Shown piece after piece: positions 7,700 through 16,630 of a DNA stretch of 64,000 nucleotides; position 1 is the stretch's first letter, and each line of letters opens with the position of its first letter. Under the pieces are notes generated by a model. The model ran no database searches and had not been told where the DNA came from. It was given only the letters and a program-made list of their open reading frames with translations. The DNA is from Flaviflagellibacter rhizophilus (lineage in GTDB: Bacteria > Pseudomonadota > Alphaproteobacteria > Rhizobiales > Methylopilaceae). Position numbers and translations under genes: made by a program. The DNA lies in NCBI RefSeq assembly GCF_033898525.1, contig NZ_JAXAFJ010000003.1, positions 186,001-250,000 of the forward strand. The letters run 5' to 3'.

Positions 7700-10327
7700 T
7701 CACGCGGGAACCCAGTCCGTCATGCGCAGCGAGGTGCCGCCCAGCTTCAGGAAGGCGCGCTGCCGGCATGAGAAGACGATGATCTGCTGGTCGCGCGACT
7801 GGCGGTGCAGCGCGTCGAACATGCTCTCGATGCGGTCGTCGTCCGAATAGACCAGCGCGTCGTCGAGGATCACCGGCGCCGGGCGTCCGTCGCGTGCCAG
7901 CAGCCGTGCGAAGGAGAGGCGGGTCAGCACGGAAAGCTGCTCCCGCATGCCGCCGCTCAGCCGCTCGACATCCTCTTCCTGGCCGTTGCGCAGGATGGTC
8001 TGCGGCAGAAGGGTCTTCTCGTCGAATGTGATGGACACGTCGTTGAAGAGAAGACCGAGCAGCGGGCGCAGTTCCGTCATCACCGGCTTGAGATAGAGAT
8101 CGCGGGCGCCGGAACGCGCCGTCTCCAGTGCCGCCTGCAATCTTTGCAGGGCCGCGACTTCCGCACGGAACGCCTCGACCCTACGCGCGGCTGCCTCCCG
8201 GGCTTCAGCGGTTTCGCGCCATTGTTCCTCGATGGCTTCGTCCTGATTGCGGACGATCAGGCCGTTGAGGCCTGCAATGGTTTCGCGCAGCGCGCCCGCT
8301 TCCCGCGTCGCCGTTTCCTCCACCGAGCGTGCACGCTGCAAGCCTGCTTCCGCCGAAGGAAGGTCGATCAGCGAGGCGCGCAAGGCCGTGACCCCCTGCT
8401 CCATCTCGGACAGGCGGGTTTCAAGATCGGCCAGCCCCTTGGCGAGCGCGTCTTCGCGCTCCTTGCGTGCTTCCTCGAGGCCGAGAACCGCATCCACGTG
8501 AATTGCATGCGCGTCCAGGCCCGCCGCAGCCGTTCGTGCCGCAATCAGGGCTTCCTCCGCGCTGCCGCGCAGAGGCTGGACCTGACGAAGGGCGTCGCGT
8601 GCCACTTCACGTCGATGTTCCGCAGCTGTCAGGGCGGCTTTCGCCTGCTCGGGATCGCCCTCGGCGTCCACAGCCGCGAGACCAGCCTCCCTCCTGCGCA
8701 TGATCTCTTCGCGCAGCAACGGCAATCCATCGGGCGCGAGAGCGCGGATGCGGTTGCGCAATCCTTCGATCTGCTCGCGCTTGCGCTGTGCATCCACCTG
8801 ACGCTGTCTCGCCTCCGCGAGGCTCGCGACGCCCATGGATGCCAGCAGTTTGCCTCGCGACGCTTCCGCCGCCGCCAGCTTCGTGTTGACGCTCTGCGGA
8901 CGGTTCGAGCGCAGGGTGATGAGGCCGATGCCGGGCACGGACAACTGTGCCTGGCCCTCGTAGCCACGCTCTTCGCCGTCGGCGAGTGGTTGGCCGTCGA
9001 GGGATACGCGTTCCCCCGCATCCGCTTCGTAACGTATCGCGACGGACGGGCGTGCCGCGTCCTCCACGGCCCTGAAGCGCGCGATGTCGATTTCGATTTT
9101 CTGCAGCTCGTCGACGGCGCCTTTCGGCAGATCCAGCAAGGCCAGATCCGCTTCGCCCCGTTCGAGATCGGCTCGCGTGGCCTCGGCATCTGCCAGCCGC
9201 TGTTCCAGTTCGTGCAGGCGCTCGGCAGCCTCGCGTGCTCGCGATGCGGCTTCGATGCGCGCGAGGTGCTCCCGTGCCGTCTTCTCCGCGCGTTCGGCGG
9301 CATCGCTTTCCAGCGTGGCCTTCTCGATGGCGGCGATGGCGGCGTCGCGCTGCTCCGCGGCGGTGCGGCGGCGCGCGTCCACGTCCACGCGCTCGGTCCT
9401 GATGCGCTCCGCTTCGCCCAAGGCTTCACGAAAGGCGGCGAGATCGCGCCCTATGATGTCCCGCTGCTGGCGAACCAGTCCCAACTGGGCCTCCGCCGTC
9501 TTCAGGACATCGCTTTGCGATTTGGCCTTGTCGAAAACGGCCTGCGCCCGGAGAACGGCATTGCGGCGTTCGTCCCGGCTGTCCGATTGCTCGATCTCCG
9601 CAAGCCGCTTCATCTGCGCCGCGCGCCGATCCAAGGCTTCCCGGAGCTTGATGACATCCGCTTTGAGCCGCTGCTCCTCTGCCACCAAGCGTTCGTGCTC
9701 CGCGATCGCCGCCGCGTAGCGCCCGCCTGTCTTCGGCCTTCCGGTGGAGGTGACGAGAGGCGCCAGTTCCTCGGCGCATGCCGCCAGCACCTCGGCCATG
9801 CGCCGCCCGCCGGTCACTGCCTCCACTTCCCCCTGCACGGATTCGAGCAGGCTTGCCCGCACCAGCTTGTCGCCGTCCTCCTCGGACTTGCTGCGCTTCT
9901 CGATGCCGGTGATGCCCTGGCGCACCCAAAGGAGGCCGGCTGGCCCTGAATTGCCGCCCCGGATCAGCCCGGCAATGAACCTCTCGGCCTCATCCGCCTG
10001 CGCGACCAGCCGCCCCGTCGCGAGGTCGGTCACAGAGGCGCGCCTGCCGCTGTAGTACTGCTTGGTGAGGCGGAAATGGCCGTCCGCCGTCACGATGTCG
10101 GCTTCGATCAGCGGATTGCCGCCGCTATAGGGCCGCAGCCTCTGCACATCGCCCGGAGTGCCCGTATGCGGCTGGAAGAACAGCGCGTGCAGGGCCTCGA
10201 AGCTGGTGGATTTGCCGTGCTCGTTGGCGGCGCACAGCACGTTCACGCCGTCGCTGAAATCCTCGATGGCAACGCCGCGCCCCGCGAAGCGCTTGACGTT
10301 GAAGAGGCGCAAGGCCCGGATCTTCAT
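7700..10327 (-). CDS. SbcC/YhaN-like SMC-type ATPase
   Basis: The 875-residue protein has an N-terminal ATP-binding segment (CAANEHGKST), long charged coiled-coil stretches in the middle, and a C-terminal half-site with signature LSGGMREQL and Walker B APVILDDALVY. This is the plan of Rad50/SbcC-type DNA repair ATPases. There is no central Cys-x2-Cys zinc hook, so it is closer to YhaN than to classical SbcC. The first Gly of the P-loop is Ala. ATG at 10325-10327 overlaps the stop of the nuclease gene as ATGA, which fixes the start. Confidence 0.85.
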   Translation of the reverse strand: MKIRALRLFNVKRFAGRGVAIEDFSDGVNVLCAANEHGKSTSFEALHALFFQPHTGTPGDVQRLRPYSGGNPLIEADIVTADGHFRLTKQYYSGRRASVTDLATGRLVAQADEAERFIAGLIRGGNSGPAGLLWVRQGITGIEKRSKSEEDGDKLVRASLLESVQGEVEAVTGGRRMAEVLAACAEELAPLVTSTGRPKTGGRYAAAIAEHERLVAEEQRLKADVIKLREALDRRAAQMKRLAEIEQSDSRDERRNAVLRAQAVFDKAKSQSDVLKTAEAQLGLVRQQRDIIGRDLAAFREALGEAERIRTERVDVDARRRTAAEQRDAAIAAIEKATLESDAAERAEKTAREHLARIEAASRAREAAERLHELEQRLADAEATRADLERGEADLALLDLPKGAVDELQKIEIDIARFRAVEDAARPSVAIRYEADAGERVSLDGQPLADGEERGYEGQAQLSVPGIGLITLRSNRPQSVNTKLAAAEASRGKLLASMGVASLAEARQRQVDAQRKREQIEGLRNRIRALAPDGLPLLREEIMRRREAGLAAVDAEGDPEQAKAALTAAEHRREVARDALRQVQPLRGSAEEALIAARTAAAGLDAHAIHVDAVLGLEEARKEREDALAKGLADLETRLSEMEQGVTALRASLIDLPSAEAGLQRARSVEETATREAGALRETIAGLNGLIVRNQDEAIEEQWRETAEAREAAARRVEAFRAEVAALQRLQAALETARSGARDLYLKPVMTELRPLLGLLFNDVSITFDEKTLLPQTILRNGQEEDVERLSGGMREQLSVLTRLSFARLLARDGRPAPVILDDALVYSDDDRIESMFDALHRQSRDQQIIVFSCRQRAFLKLGGTSLRMTDWVPA

Positions 10328-11448
10328 TGGTTGATGGTCTCGCAATGGGAGAACAGGCGCGTTAGCGCGGCACGCGCGATCTCGCGCTCGGCGGTCGAGC
10401 GGGCCGGATCATCGGCCTCCGCGAGCAGCGCGTCGGCGGCCTCGCGCAGTGCGCCGGCGCGGTCGATGATGTCGAGATCCGCGCTTTCGCATTCGGTGGC
10501 GAGTGGGGCGTCGTCCAGATCGAGATACGCGAAATCCGGAGCCGCATGCGCCATCGCGGCCGCCAGCGCCGTGCGGCCCGCCAGCCGGCTGCGGCCCGAA
10601 GCGATCACGCGCACCAGTGCCTGCCGGCGGTGCCGGGCTTCCGGCAGGAGCTCCTGAAGCGCGGAGACCGAGTCCATGCCGTCGAGGAGATGAAGGTCGA
10701 GGCTCCGCCACGAGAAGCTCTGCGTCACGAGGGTCTGCACCTCGGGCACCGCCCCGGCCGCTTCGACGCTGACAAGAAGCGCGGCTCCGGGACGGTTGTG
10801 CTTGAACCGGTCGGGCTCGGGCGTTCCGCTGTAATGCGTGTGCGGGTCGACGGCCACGGCACCATGCCAGTCGCCCAGCGCGAGGTAGTCGAGCCCCGAG
10901 CGCCGGGCGCGGTCGGGTGCGATCACGTCCGTCGCCACGGTTTCCTCGGAGAAGCTCTGCACCGCGCCGTGCGCGAGCCCGATGCGCAACGTGCCCTCCG
11001 GCGTGGCGGCACCCGTCATCCACTCCGTAAGATCGCGTCCGGGACGGCGGGTGGTGCAGGGCGCCGAGAGCACTGTGACGCCGGGCGCAAGGGTGAGCGG
11101 CTGGCAGTCCATCGCGAGGATGACGTTCTCCGGCGCTTCCGTCTGCAAGCCTCTCCACAATTCGCTTGCCTGAAGCGAGTCATGGTTGCCGGGAAGGACC
11201 ACCCAGCGCAGCGGCGCATGGTGGCGCATCTCGGCCAATGCCTGCCGGCGTATCTCGGGCGACGGTGTTTCGGTGTCGAATGTGTCGCCGGCGAGGAGAA
11301 CCGTGGAGGCGCCATGTTCACGGGCAAAAGCTGCAAGCCGCGCAAGCGCGCCGTGCCGTGCCTCGCGCAACCGGACCGGAAGGTCGCCGCTGAAATTGCC
11401 GAACCTCTTGCCGAGGTGCAGGTCGCTGCTGTGGATGAACCGGAACAT
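10324..11448 (-). CDS. SbcD/YhaO-like DNA repair nuclease (metallophosphoesterase)
   Basis: The 374-residue protein begins with the calcineurin-like metal-binding series: SSDLHLG (Asp9, His11), AGDTFD, LPGNHDS, then GLAHG and GDWHG further on. This is the Mre11/SbcD nuclease fold. Together with the overlapping ATPase gene it forms a two-gene nuclease-ATPase unit, which in this superfamily processes DNA ends and hairpins. It is divergent from nasT, with 150 bp between the two starts. Confidence 0.87.
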   Translation of the reverse strand: MFRFIHSSDLHLGKRFGNFSGDLPVRLREARHGALARLAAFAREHGASTVLLAGDTFDTETPSPEIRRQALAEMRHHAPLRWVVLPGNHDSLQASELWRGLQTEAPENVILAMDCQPLTLAPGVTVLSAPCTTRRPGRDLTEWMTGAATPEGTLRIGLAHGAVQSFSEETVATDVIAPDRARRSGLDYLALGDWHGAVAVDPHTHYSGTPEPDRFKHNRPGAALLVSVEAAGAVPEVQTLVTQSFSWRSLDLHLLDGMDSVSALQELLPEARHRRQALVRVIASGRSRLAGRTALAAAMAHAAPDFAYLDLDDAPLATECESADLDIIDRAGALREAADALLAEADDPARSTAEREIARAALTRLFSHCETINQ

Positions 11449-11599
11449 CGCTCGCCGTTGTGGTGCCCAGAGGAGGCTTTGGTCGCCATCCCCGTCGGTG
11501 GCCGGAAGCTACCCCGGCCCGCCGAGTTAAAGAAGGGGTTCCCCCAAGCGCTGGCCCGCTCCTTGCTTTGTTGTGGACGGTGGGGCTGGAAATCGATCC

Positions 11600-12178
11600 G
11601 TGTTGCGCGTTCTCGTCGTCGATCATGATCCGGAGCGGGCAGACAAGGTCAGGCAGGCTCTGGAAGAGGATCCGAACCTCCAGGTGCAGGTTGCCTCGGT
11701 GAAGGCCGGCCACCTCCTCGGCCTTCTGCGGCAGGCCGAGCCAGACGTCCTGATCGTGGATCTCGATCTGCCGGACCGCGACACGATAGAGCAATTGCGG
11801 GTCGCCACCCGCGAACGGCCCCGGCCCATCGTCATGTTCGTCGACCAGAGCGACACCGAGGCCATGCGCGCGGCAGTCGGGGCGGGTGTCAGCGCCTATG
11901 TGGTGGATGGGCTGAAGCCCGGACGGGTGAAGGCCATTCTCGATGTGGCGGTTGCACGCTTCCAGGAGTTCGACCGGCTGCGGCGGGAGCTCGATCTTGC
12001 GAAGACATCGCTCGCCGAGCGCAAGCTCATCGACCGCGCCAAGGGCATCCTCATGCGGGCACGCGGGTTCGGGGAGGAAGAGGCCTACAACCTGCTCCGC
12101 TCCAAGGCGATGAAGGAGCAGAAGAAGGTCGGCGAGATCGCGCAATCCGTAATCACGGCGGCGGAGCTGCTGAAATGA
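11600..12178 (+). CDS. nasT: NasT, ANTAR-domain antitermination regulator
   Basis: The protein (192 residues from GTG at 11600) has an N-terminal receiver-like domain opening LRVLVVDHDPERA. Its C-terminal ANTAR RNA-binding domain reads RKLIDRAKGILMRARG and continues to the end. NasT binds paired hairpins in leader RNA and prevents termination when nitrate or nitrite is present. An in-frame GTG at 11573 is possible, but the later GTG has GGA 9 nt upstream and starts at the conserved residues. It overlaps nasS as ATGA. Confidence 0.92.
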   Translation: MLRVLVVDHDPERADKVRQALEEDPNLQVQVASVKAGHLLGLLRQAEPDVLIVDLDLPDRDTIEQLRVATRERPRPIVMFVDQSDTEAMRAAVGAGVSAYVVDGLKPGRVKAILDVAVARFQEFDRLRRELDLAKTSLAERKLIDRAKGILMRARGFGEEEAYNLLRSKAMKEQKKVGEIAQSVITAAELLK

Positions 12179-13341
12179 GGATCCGCGCCGGCTTCATTCC
12201 GCTGGTGGACGCGGCTGCGCTTGTCGCGGCGGCGGATCGCGGCTTCGCCTCCGAGGAGGGCATCACGCTCGACCTCGTGCGCGAGGTGTCGTGGTCGAAC
12301 ATGCGCGACAGGCTGAATTTCGGCCACTTCGACGCCGCGCACCTCCTTGCCCCCATGGTGATCGCCGGCACGCTCGGCATCGACTCGCCGCCGGTGCCGC
12401 TGAGTGCCGCCATCGTGCTGGGCCAGAACGGCAATTCCATCGTGCTGGCGGAGGATGTGCATGCCGCCCTGCAAGCGCATGCCGGAGGCGGGGACCTCGC
12501 CGATCCCGCCTTATCCGGCGTGGCGCTGAGACGGTTGCTGGCGGCGCGAAGGGCTGCGGGCGGGGAGCCGCTGCACTTCGGCATGACCTTCCCGTTCTCC
12601 AACCACAATTACCTGCTGCGATACTGGATGGCTGCCGCCGGCGTCGATCCCGACGAGGATGTGCGGCTCGTCGTGACGCCGCCGCCCTACATGGTCGATG
12701 GCCTGCGCAGCGGACGGCTGCACGGATTCTGTGCAGGCTCGCCCTGGCCGGCTTTGGCCGTGGAAGAGGGGGCCGGCCGCATCCTGCATCTGGGAACGGA
12801 CATCATCGCCGTCCTCCCCGAGAAGGTGCTGGCGCTGCGCACAGACTGGGCCGCGCAGAACCCGGAAGCGACGACAGCCCTGACGCGGGCGCTGATCAGG
12901 GCCGCCACATGGTGCTCCATGCCCCAGAACCGCGTGGACCTCGCGCAGATGCTGGCCGCGCCGGGGCGGCTGGACGTGCCGGCCGAGATCGTCCTGCGCG
13001 CACTGGAAGGCAGGCTCCGCGTGGATGGCAGCGGCCGTCTCCGTGAGAACGCCCGCTACCTCACGATTGGGCCTCCGGCGTCGCGGCCGGATCCCGATGG
13101 GGCACTCTGGATGTACGCCCAGATGGCGCGTTGGAAGCAGCTGGCGCTGTCCGGTCGGGATGAGGAGACCGTGCGCGGGTGCTTCTCGCCTCGCCTCCAT
13201 GATGCGGCTGTTGCCAGTATGTCGGGCGCGGATGCGGGCGACGGCGTGGGCGCGTTCATGGGTCCACGGTTCGATCCGAACGATCTGGGCGGGTATCTGG
13301 CCGAACTGACTGCACAATCAGCAGTCATGCACAAAAGTTGA
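12175..13341 (+). CDS. nasS: NasS, cytoplasmic nitrate/nitrite sensor
   Basis: The 388-residue protein is related to the nitrate-binding protein NrtA (shared WSNMRDRLNFGHFDAAH-type stretch and MTFPFSNHNYLLRYWM) but has no signal peptide. That is the hallmark of NasS, which holds NasT inactive until nitrate or nitrite binds. The gene order nasT-nasS with an ATGA overlap is the one known from Paracoccus. It lies directly upstream of the nrtA leader, its likely regulatory target. Confidence 0.9.
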   Translation: MRIRAGFIPLVDAAALVAAADRGFASEEGITLDLVREVSWSNMRDRLNFGHFDAAHLLAPMVIAGTLGIDSPPVPLSAAIVLGQNGNSIVLAEDVHAALQAHAGGGDLADPALSGVALRRLLAARRAAGGEPLHFGMTFPFSNHNYLLRYWMAAAGVDPDEDVRLVVTPPPYMVDGLRSGRLHGFCAGSPWPALAVEEGAGRILHLGTDIIAVLPEKVLALRTDWAAQNPEATTALTRALIRAATWCSMPQNRVDLAQMLAAPGRLDVPAEIVLRALEGRLRVDGSGRLRENARYLTIGPPASRPDPDGALWMYAQMARWKQLALSGRDEETVRGCFSPRLHDAAVASMSGADAGDGVGAFMGPRFDPNDLGGYLAELTAQSAVMHKS

Positions 13342-13585
13342 TCTTGCTACGGATGGGTCCGTCTCTCATCCTTTAGGAGAGGCGCCGGGGACGGAAGAAC
13401 GATCTTCCTGACCGCTGCCGAGGCGGACCAGGGTCCGACCGAGAGATGCAAGCGCTCCGTCCCACGGGAGAGCGCATTCTGCGCCCAACGACGGGTGCTT
13501 CAATAAGCGATGCCGCTGTTTTCGCCTGCGCTATGCGCGGGAGGAGCAGCGGCATTTTTCGTTTCTGGGCACGTGAGGGATGGGC
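13342..13585 (+). promoter_or_regulatory. Candidate NasT-responsive leader RNA of the nrt-nas operon
   Basis: The 244-bp stretch between nasS and nrtA holds several hairpins and ends in a terminator. One is a clean hairpin with arms GGAAG (13393-13397) and CTTCC (13404-13408) around the six-base loop AACGAT. That loop has A at position 1 and G at position 4, as known ANTAR targets do. A second imperfect hairpin sits around 13459-13482 (GCGCTC with GAGCGC), but its loop does not fit the rule cleanly. With nasT next door, NasT-dependent antitermination is a strong inference. The promoter itself is not obvious. Confidence 0.7.
13510..13559 (+). terminator. Intrinsic terminator in the nrtA leader
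   Basis: Perfect 9-bp arms ATGCCGCTG (13510-13518) and CAGCGGCAT (13547-13555) enclose a GC-rich loop that itself contains a GCGC-TAT-GCGC hairpin. A run of five T follows (13555-13559). It lies 26 nt before the nrtA start, where an attenuator controlled by NasT is expected. Confidence 0.8.
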
Positions 13586-14890
13586 ATGAGCGGGATCAAG
13601 ACAGGTGCGGGGCTGACGCGGCGTGGCTTCCTGGGAGCGGGATCGACGGCTGCGGTCCTCGCTGCAGCCAACACGCTGCTGCCGTTCGGCTCCACCGCCT
13701 GGGGGGCGGCGCCCGAGACGACAAAGGCGGTGCTGGGCTTCATCGCCCTGACGGACGCCGCCGCTCTGATCATCGCCAAGGAGAAGGGCTTCTTCGCCAA
13801 GCACGGAATGCCCGATGTGGAGGTGGTGAAGCAGTCGAGCTGGGGCACCACGCGCGACAACCTCGTGCTCGGCTCCGCCGGCAGCGGCATCGACGGCGCG
13901 CACATCCTGACGCCGATGCCCTACCTGATCTCGGCCGGCAAGGTGACGCAGAACAGCGTGCCGCTGCCGATGTACATCCTCGCCCGGCTCAACCTCGACA
14001 GCCAGGCCATCTCCATCGGCAAGGAATATGCGGACCTGAAGGCCGGCCTCGATGCGTCGGTGCTGAAGGAGGCCTTTGCGAAGAAGAAGGCGGCAGGGCA
14101 GGCGGCCAAGGTGGCGATGACCTTCCCGGGCGGCACGCATGATTTGTGGCTCCGCTACTGGCTGGCCGCCGGCGGCATCGATCCGGACAGGGACGTCGAG
14201 ACCATCGTGGTGCCGCCGCCGCAGATGGTGGCGAACATGAAGGTCGGCACCATGGACGCTTTCTGCGTGGGCGAGCCGTGGAACGAGCAGCTCATCCACC
14301 AGGGCATCGGCTACACCGCGCTGACCACGGGCGAGCTGTGGAATCGCCATCCCGAGAAGAGCTTCGGCATGCGCGCCGACTGGGTCGACAAGAACCCCAT
14401 CGCGACCAAGGCGCTGCTGATGGCGGTGCAGGAGGCGCAGATGTGGTGCGACGAGATGGCCAACAAGGACGAGATGGCCTCCATCGTCAGCAAGCGCTCC
14501 TGGTTCAATGTGCCGCCGAAAGACATCATCGAGCGCATCAAGGGCAACTTCGACTACGGCACCGGCCGCAGCGAAACGAACAGCCCGCACCTCATGAAGT
14601 TCTGGCGCGACCAGGCCTCCTATCCCTTCCAGAGCCACGATCTCTGGTTCCTCACCGAGGACATCCGCTGGGGCAAGTTCGCGCCGGGCACCGACACCCG
14701 CGCCATGGTCGCCAAGGTGAACCGCGAGGACCTCTGGAAGGAGGCCGCGAAGGAACTGGGCGTGAAGGCCGGCGACATCCCGGCCTCCACCTCGCGCGGC
14801 GTCGAGACCTTCTTCGACGGCAAGGTCTTCGATCCCGAAAAGCCGGCGGATTACCTCGCCAGCCTCTCCATCACCCGCATGCAGGCCTGA
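13586..14890 (+). CDS. nrtA: Nitrate ABC transporter substrate-binding protein NrtA
   Basis: The 434-residue protein begins with a twin-arginine signal (TRRGFLGAG, then a hydrophobic stretch ending near GSTAWGA), so it is exported folded through Tat. The mature part matches nitrate-binding NrtA, including TFPGGTHDLWLRYWLAAGG and VPPPQMVANMKVG. ATG at 13586 has GAGGG six bases upstream, while the in-frame ATG at 13580 touches the ribosome site and is less likely. It is the first gene of nrtABC. Confidence 0.92.
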   Translation: MSGIKTGAGLTRRGFLGAGSTAAVLAAANTLLPFGSTAWGAAPETTKAVLGFIALTDAAALIIAKEKGFFAKHGMPDVEVVKQSSWGTTRDNLVLGSAGSGIDGAHILTPMPYLISAGKVTQNSVPLPMYILARLNLDSQAISIGKEYADLKAGLDASVLKEAFAKKKAAGQAAKVAMTFPGGTHDLWLRYWLAAGGIDPDRDVETIVVPPPQMVANMKVGTMDAFCVGEPWNEQLIHQGIGYTALTTGELWNRHPEKSFGMRADWVDKNPIATKALLMAVQEAQMWCDEMANKDEMASIVSKRSWFNVPPKDIIERIKGNFDYGTGRSETNSPHLMKFWRDQASYPFQSHDLWFLTEDIRWGKFAPGTDTRAMVAKVNREDLWKEAAKELGVKAGDIPASTSRGVETFFDGKVFDPEKPADYLASLSITRMQA

Positions 14891-14914
14891 CCGGCCAAGA
14901 AGGGGAGCGGCACG

Positions 14915-15811
14915 ATGAGCCTTCCTGCAGTCACGCACGATGTTCAGGCGGTAACGCCCCTGCGGCCCGCAGCGCCTGTTCTGGCCTTGCCGAGCAAGGC
15001 CTCGGCAAGGCCTTCGCGGGTGATGCCCGTCCTGCGGGGCGCGGTGGCGCGCATCGCGCCGCCCATGATCACGCTGGCCGTGCTCGTCCTCGTCTGGGAA
15101 CTGGCCTGCAGCAGCGAGGGCGCAAGCCTGCCGCCGCCGTCGCAGGTGCTGAGCGACAGCTGGGAGCTGATCGCCGATCCGTTCTTCGACCGGGGCGGAC
15201 TCGACCGAGGCCTGTTCTGGCACCTGCTCGCGAGCCTCCAGCGCGTGATGGTGGGCTATGCGCTTGCCGCCGTGGTGGGCGTGGCTGTAGGCACCTTGAT
15301 CGGCCAGTCCACCTGGGCCATGCGCGGGCTGGACCCGATCTTCCAGGTGCTGCGCACGGTCCCGCCGCTGGCCTGGCTGCCGCTGTCGCTGGCGGCTTTC
15401 CGCGATGGCGAGCCCTCCGCCATCTTCGTGATCTTCATCACGGCGGTCTGGCCTGTCGTCATCAACACGGCGGTGGGCATCCGCAATATTCCCGAAGACT
15501 ACCGGAACGTCGCGCGAGTGTTGCGGCTGAACGCGCTGGAATATGCCGCCAAGATCATGATCCCGGCTGCGGCTCCGTACATATTCACGGGCCTCAAGAT
15601 CGGCATCGGCCTGTCCTGGCTGGCCATTGTCGCGGCGGAAATGCTGATCGGCGGCGTCGGCATCGGCTTCTTCATCTGGGATGCCTGGAACTCGTCGCTC
15701 ATCAGCGACATCATCGTGGCGCTGATCTATGTCGGCCTCGTCGGCTTCGTCCTCGACCGGCTGATCGCGCTCCTCGCCCATTCCGTCACCCGCGGCACCA
15801 CGGCCTCGTGA
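14915..15811 (+). CDS. nrtB: Nitrate ABC transporter permease NrtB
   Basis: The 298-residue inner-membrane protein is a BPD-type permease of the nitrate/taurine family, with about six membrane spans. It has the conserved cytoplasmic loop near RVLRLNALEYAAKIMIPAAAP that contacts the ATPase, and the substrate-path motif RTVPPLAWLPLSLAAF. It is preceded by GGGGAG at good spacing and followed 11 nt later by the ATPase gene. It works with NrtA and NrtC in nitrate uptake. Confidence 0.92.
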   Translation: MSLPAVTHDVQAVTPLRPAAPVLALPSKASARPSRVMPVLRGAVARIAPPMITLAVLVLVWELACSSEGASLPPPSQVLSDSWELIADPFFDRGGLDRGLFWHLLASLQRVMVGYALAAVVGVAVGTLIGQSTWAMRGLDPIFQVLRTVPPLAWLPLSLAAFRDGEPSAIFVIFITAVWPVVINTAVGIRNIPEDYRNVARVLRLNALEYAAKIMIPAAAPYIFTGLKIGIGLSWLAIVAAEMLIGGVGIGFFIWDAWNSSLISDIIVALIYVGLVGFVLDRLIALLAHSVTRGTTAS

Positions 15812-15822
15812 GGAGCACAGCC

Positions 15823-16620
15823 ATGAGCAAGGACCATCTCTCCATCGAGCTCGTCGGCAAGACCTTTTCGCGGGGGCTCGCCTCCACCGAGGTGCTGAAG
15901 GACATCAACCTCAAGGTCGAGCGCGGCGAGTTCGTCTCCATCATCGGCCATTCCGGCTGCGGAAAGTCGACGCTGCTCAACATCATCGCCGGCCTGACCG
16001 ACGCCACGACCGGCGTGGTGCTGCTGGACAATGTGGTTGTGGATGCACCCGGCCCGGACCGCGCGGTGGTGTTCCAGAACCATTCGCTGCTGCCCTGGCT
16101 CACCGTCTACGACAATGTGCGGCTGGCCGTGGACAAGGTGTTCCGTGGCAAGCGCTCCTCCAAGGAGCGGCACGACTGGACCATGCACAATCTGGATCTC
16201 GTCCAGATGGGGCATGCCAAGGACAAGCGCCCATCCGAGATATCCGGGGGCATGAAGCAGCGTGTCGGCATTGCCCGCGCGCTCGCCATGGAGCCCAAGG
16301 TGCTGCTGCTGGACGAGCCCTTCGGCGCGCTGGACGCGCTGACCCGCGCCCATTTGCAGGACTCGGTGATGGCGATCCACCAGCGGCTCGGCAACACGGC
16401 CATCATGATCACCCACGATGTGGACGAGGCCGTGCTGCTGTCCGATCGCATCGTGATGATGACGAACGGCCCCTCCGCCGGCATCGGCGAAGTGCTGGAC
16501 GTGCCGCTGCGCCGTCCGCGCAAGCGCCTCGATCTGGTGACGGACCCCACTTACCTGCGTTGCCGGCAGGCCGTGCTGAAATTCCTCTACGAGCGTCACC
16601 GCTTCGTGGAAGCGGCCTGA
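15823..16620 (+). CDS. nrtC: Nitrate ABC transporter ATP-binding protein
   Basis: The 265-residue ATPase has Walker A GHSGCGKST, Q-loop in VVFQNHSLLPWLTVY, signature SGGMKQR, Walker B VLLLDEPFGALDALTR and the switch His in MITHDVDEAV. It energises nitrate import with NrtAB. It has no C-terminal NrtA-like regulatory domain, so it corresponds to the NrtD-like short form of cyanobacteria. GGAG precedes the ATG. Confidence 0.9.
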   Translation: MSKDHLSIELVGKTFSRGLASTEVLKDINLKVERGEFVSIIGHSGCGKSTLLNIIAGLTDATTGVVLLDNVVVDAPGPDRAVVFQNHSLLPWLTVYDNVRLAVDKVFRGKRSSKERHDWTMHNLDLVQMGHAKDKRPSEISGGMKQRVGIARALAMEPKVLLLDEPFGALDALTRAHLQDSVMAIHQRLGNTAIMITHDVDEAVLLSDRIVMMTNGPSAGIGEVLDVPLRRPRKRLDLVTDPTYLRCRQAVLKFLYERHRFVEAA

Positions 16621-16630
16621 GGAGCGGGTG

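Noticed and set aside
13510..14142. 210-residue plus-strand frame starting in the nrtA leader
   Set aside because: It starts in the terminator hairpin and overlaps nrtA in another frame. No domain or ribosome site supports it.
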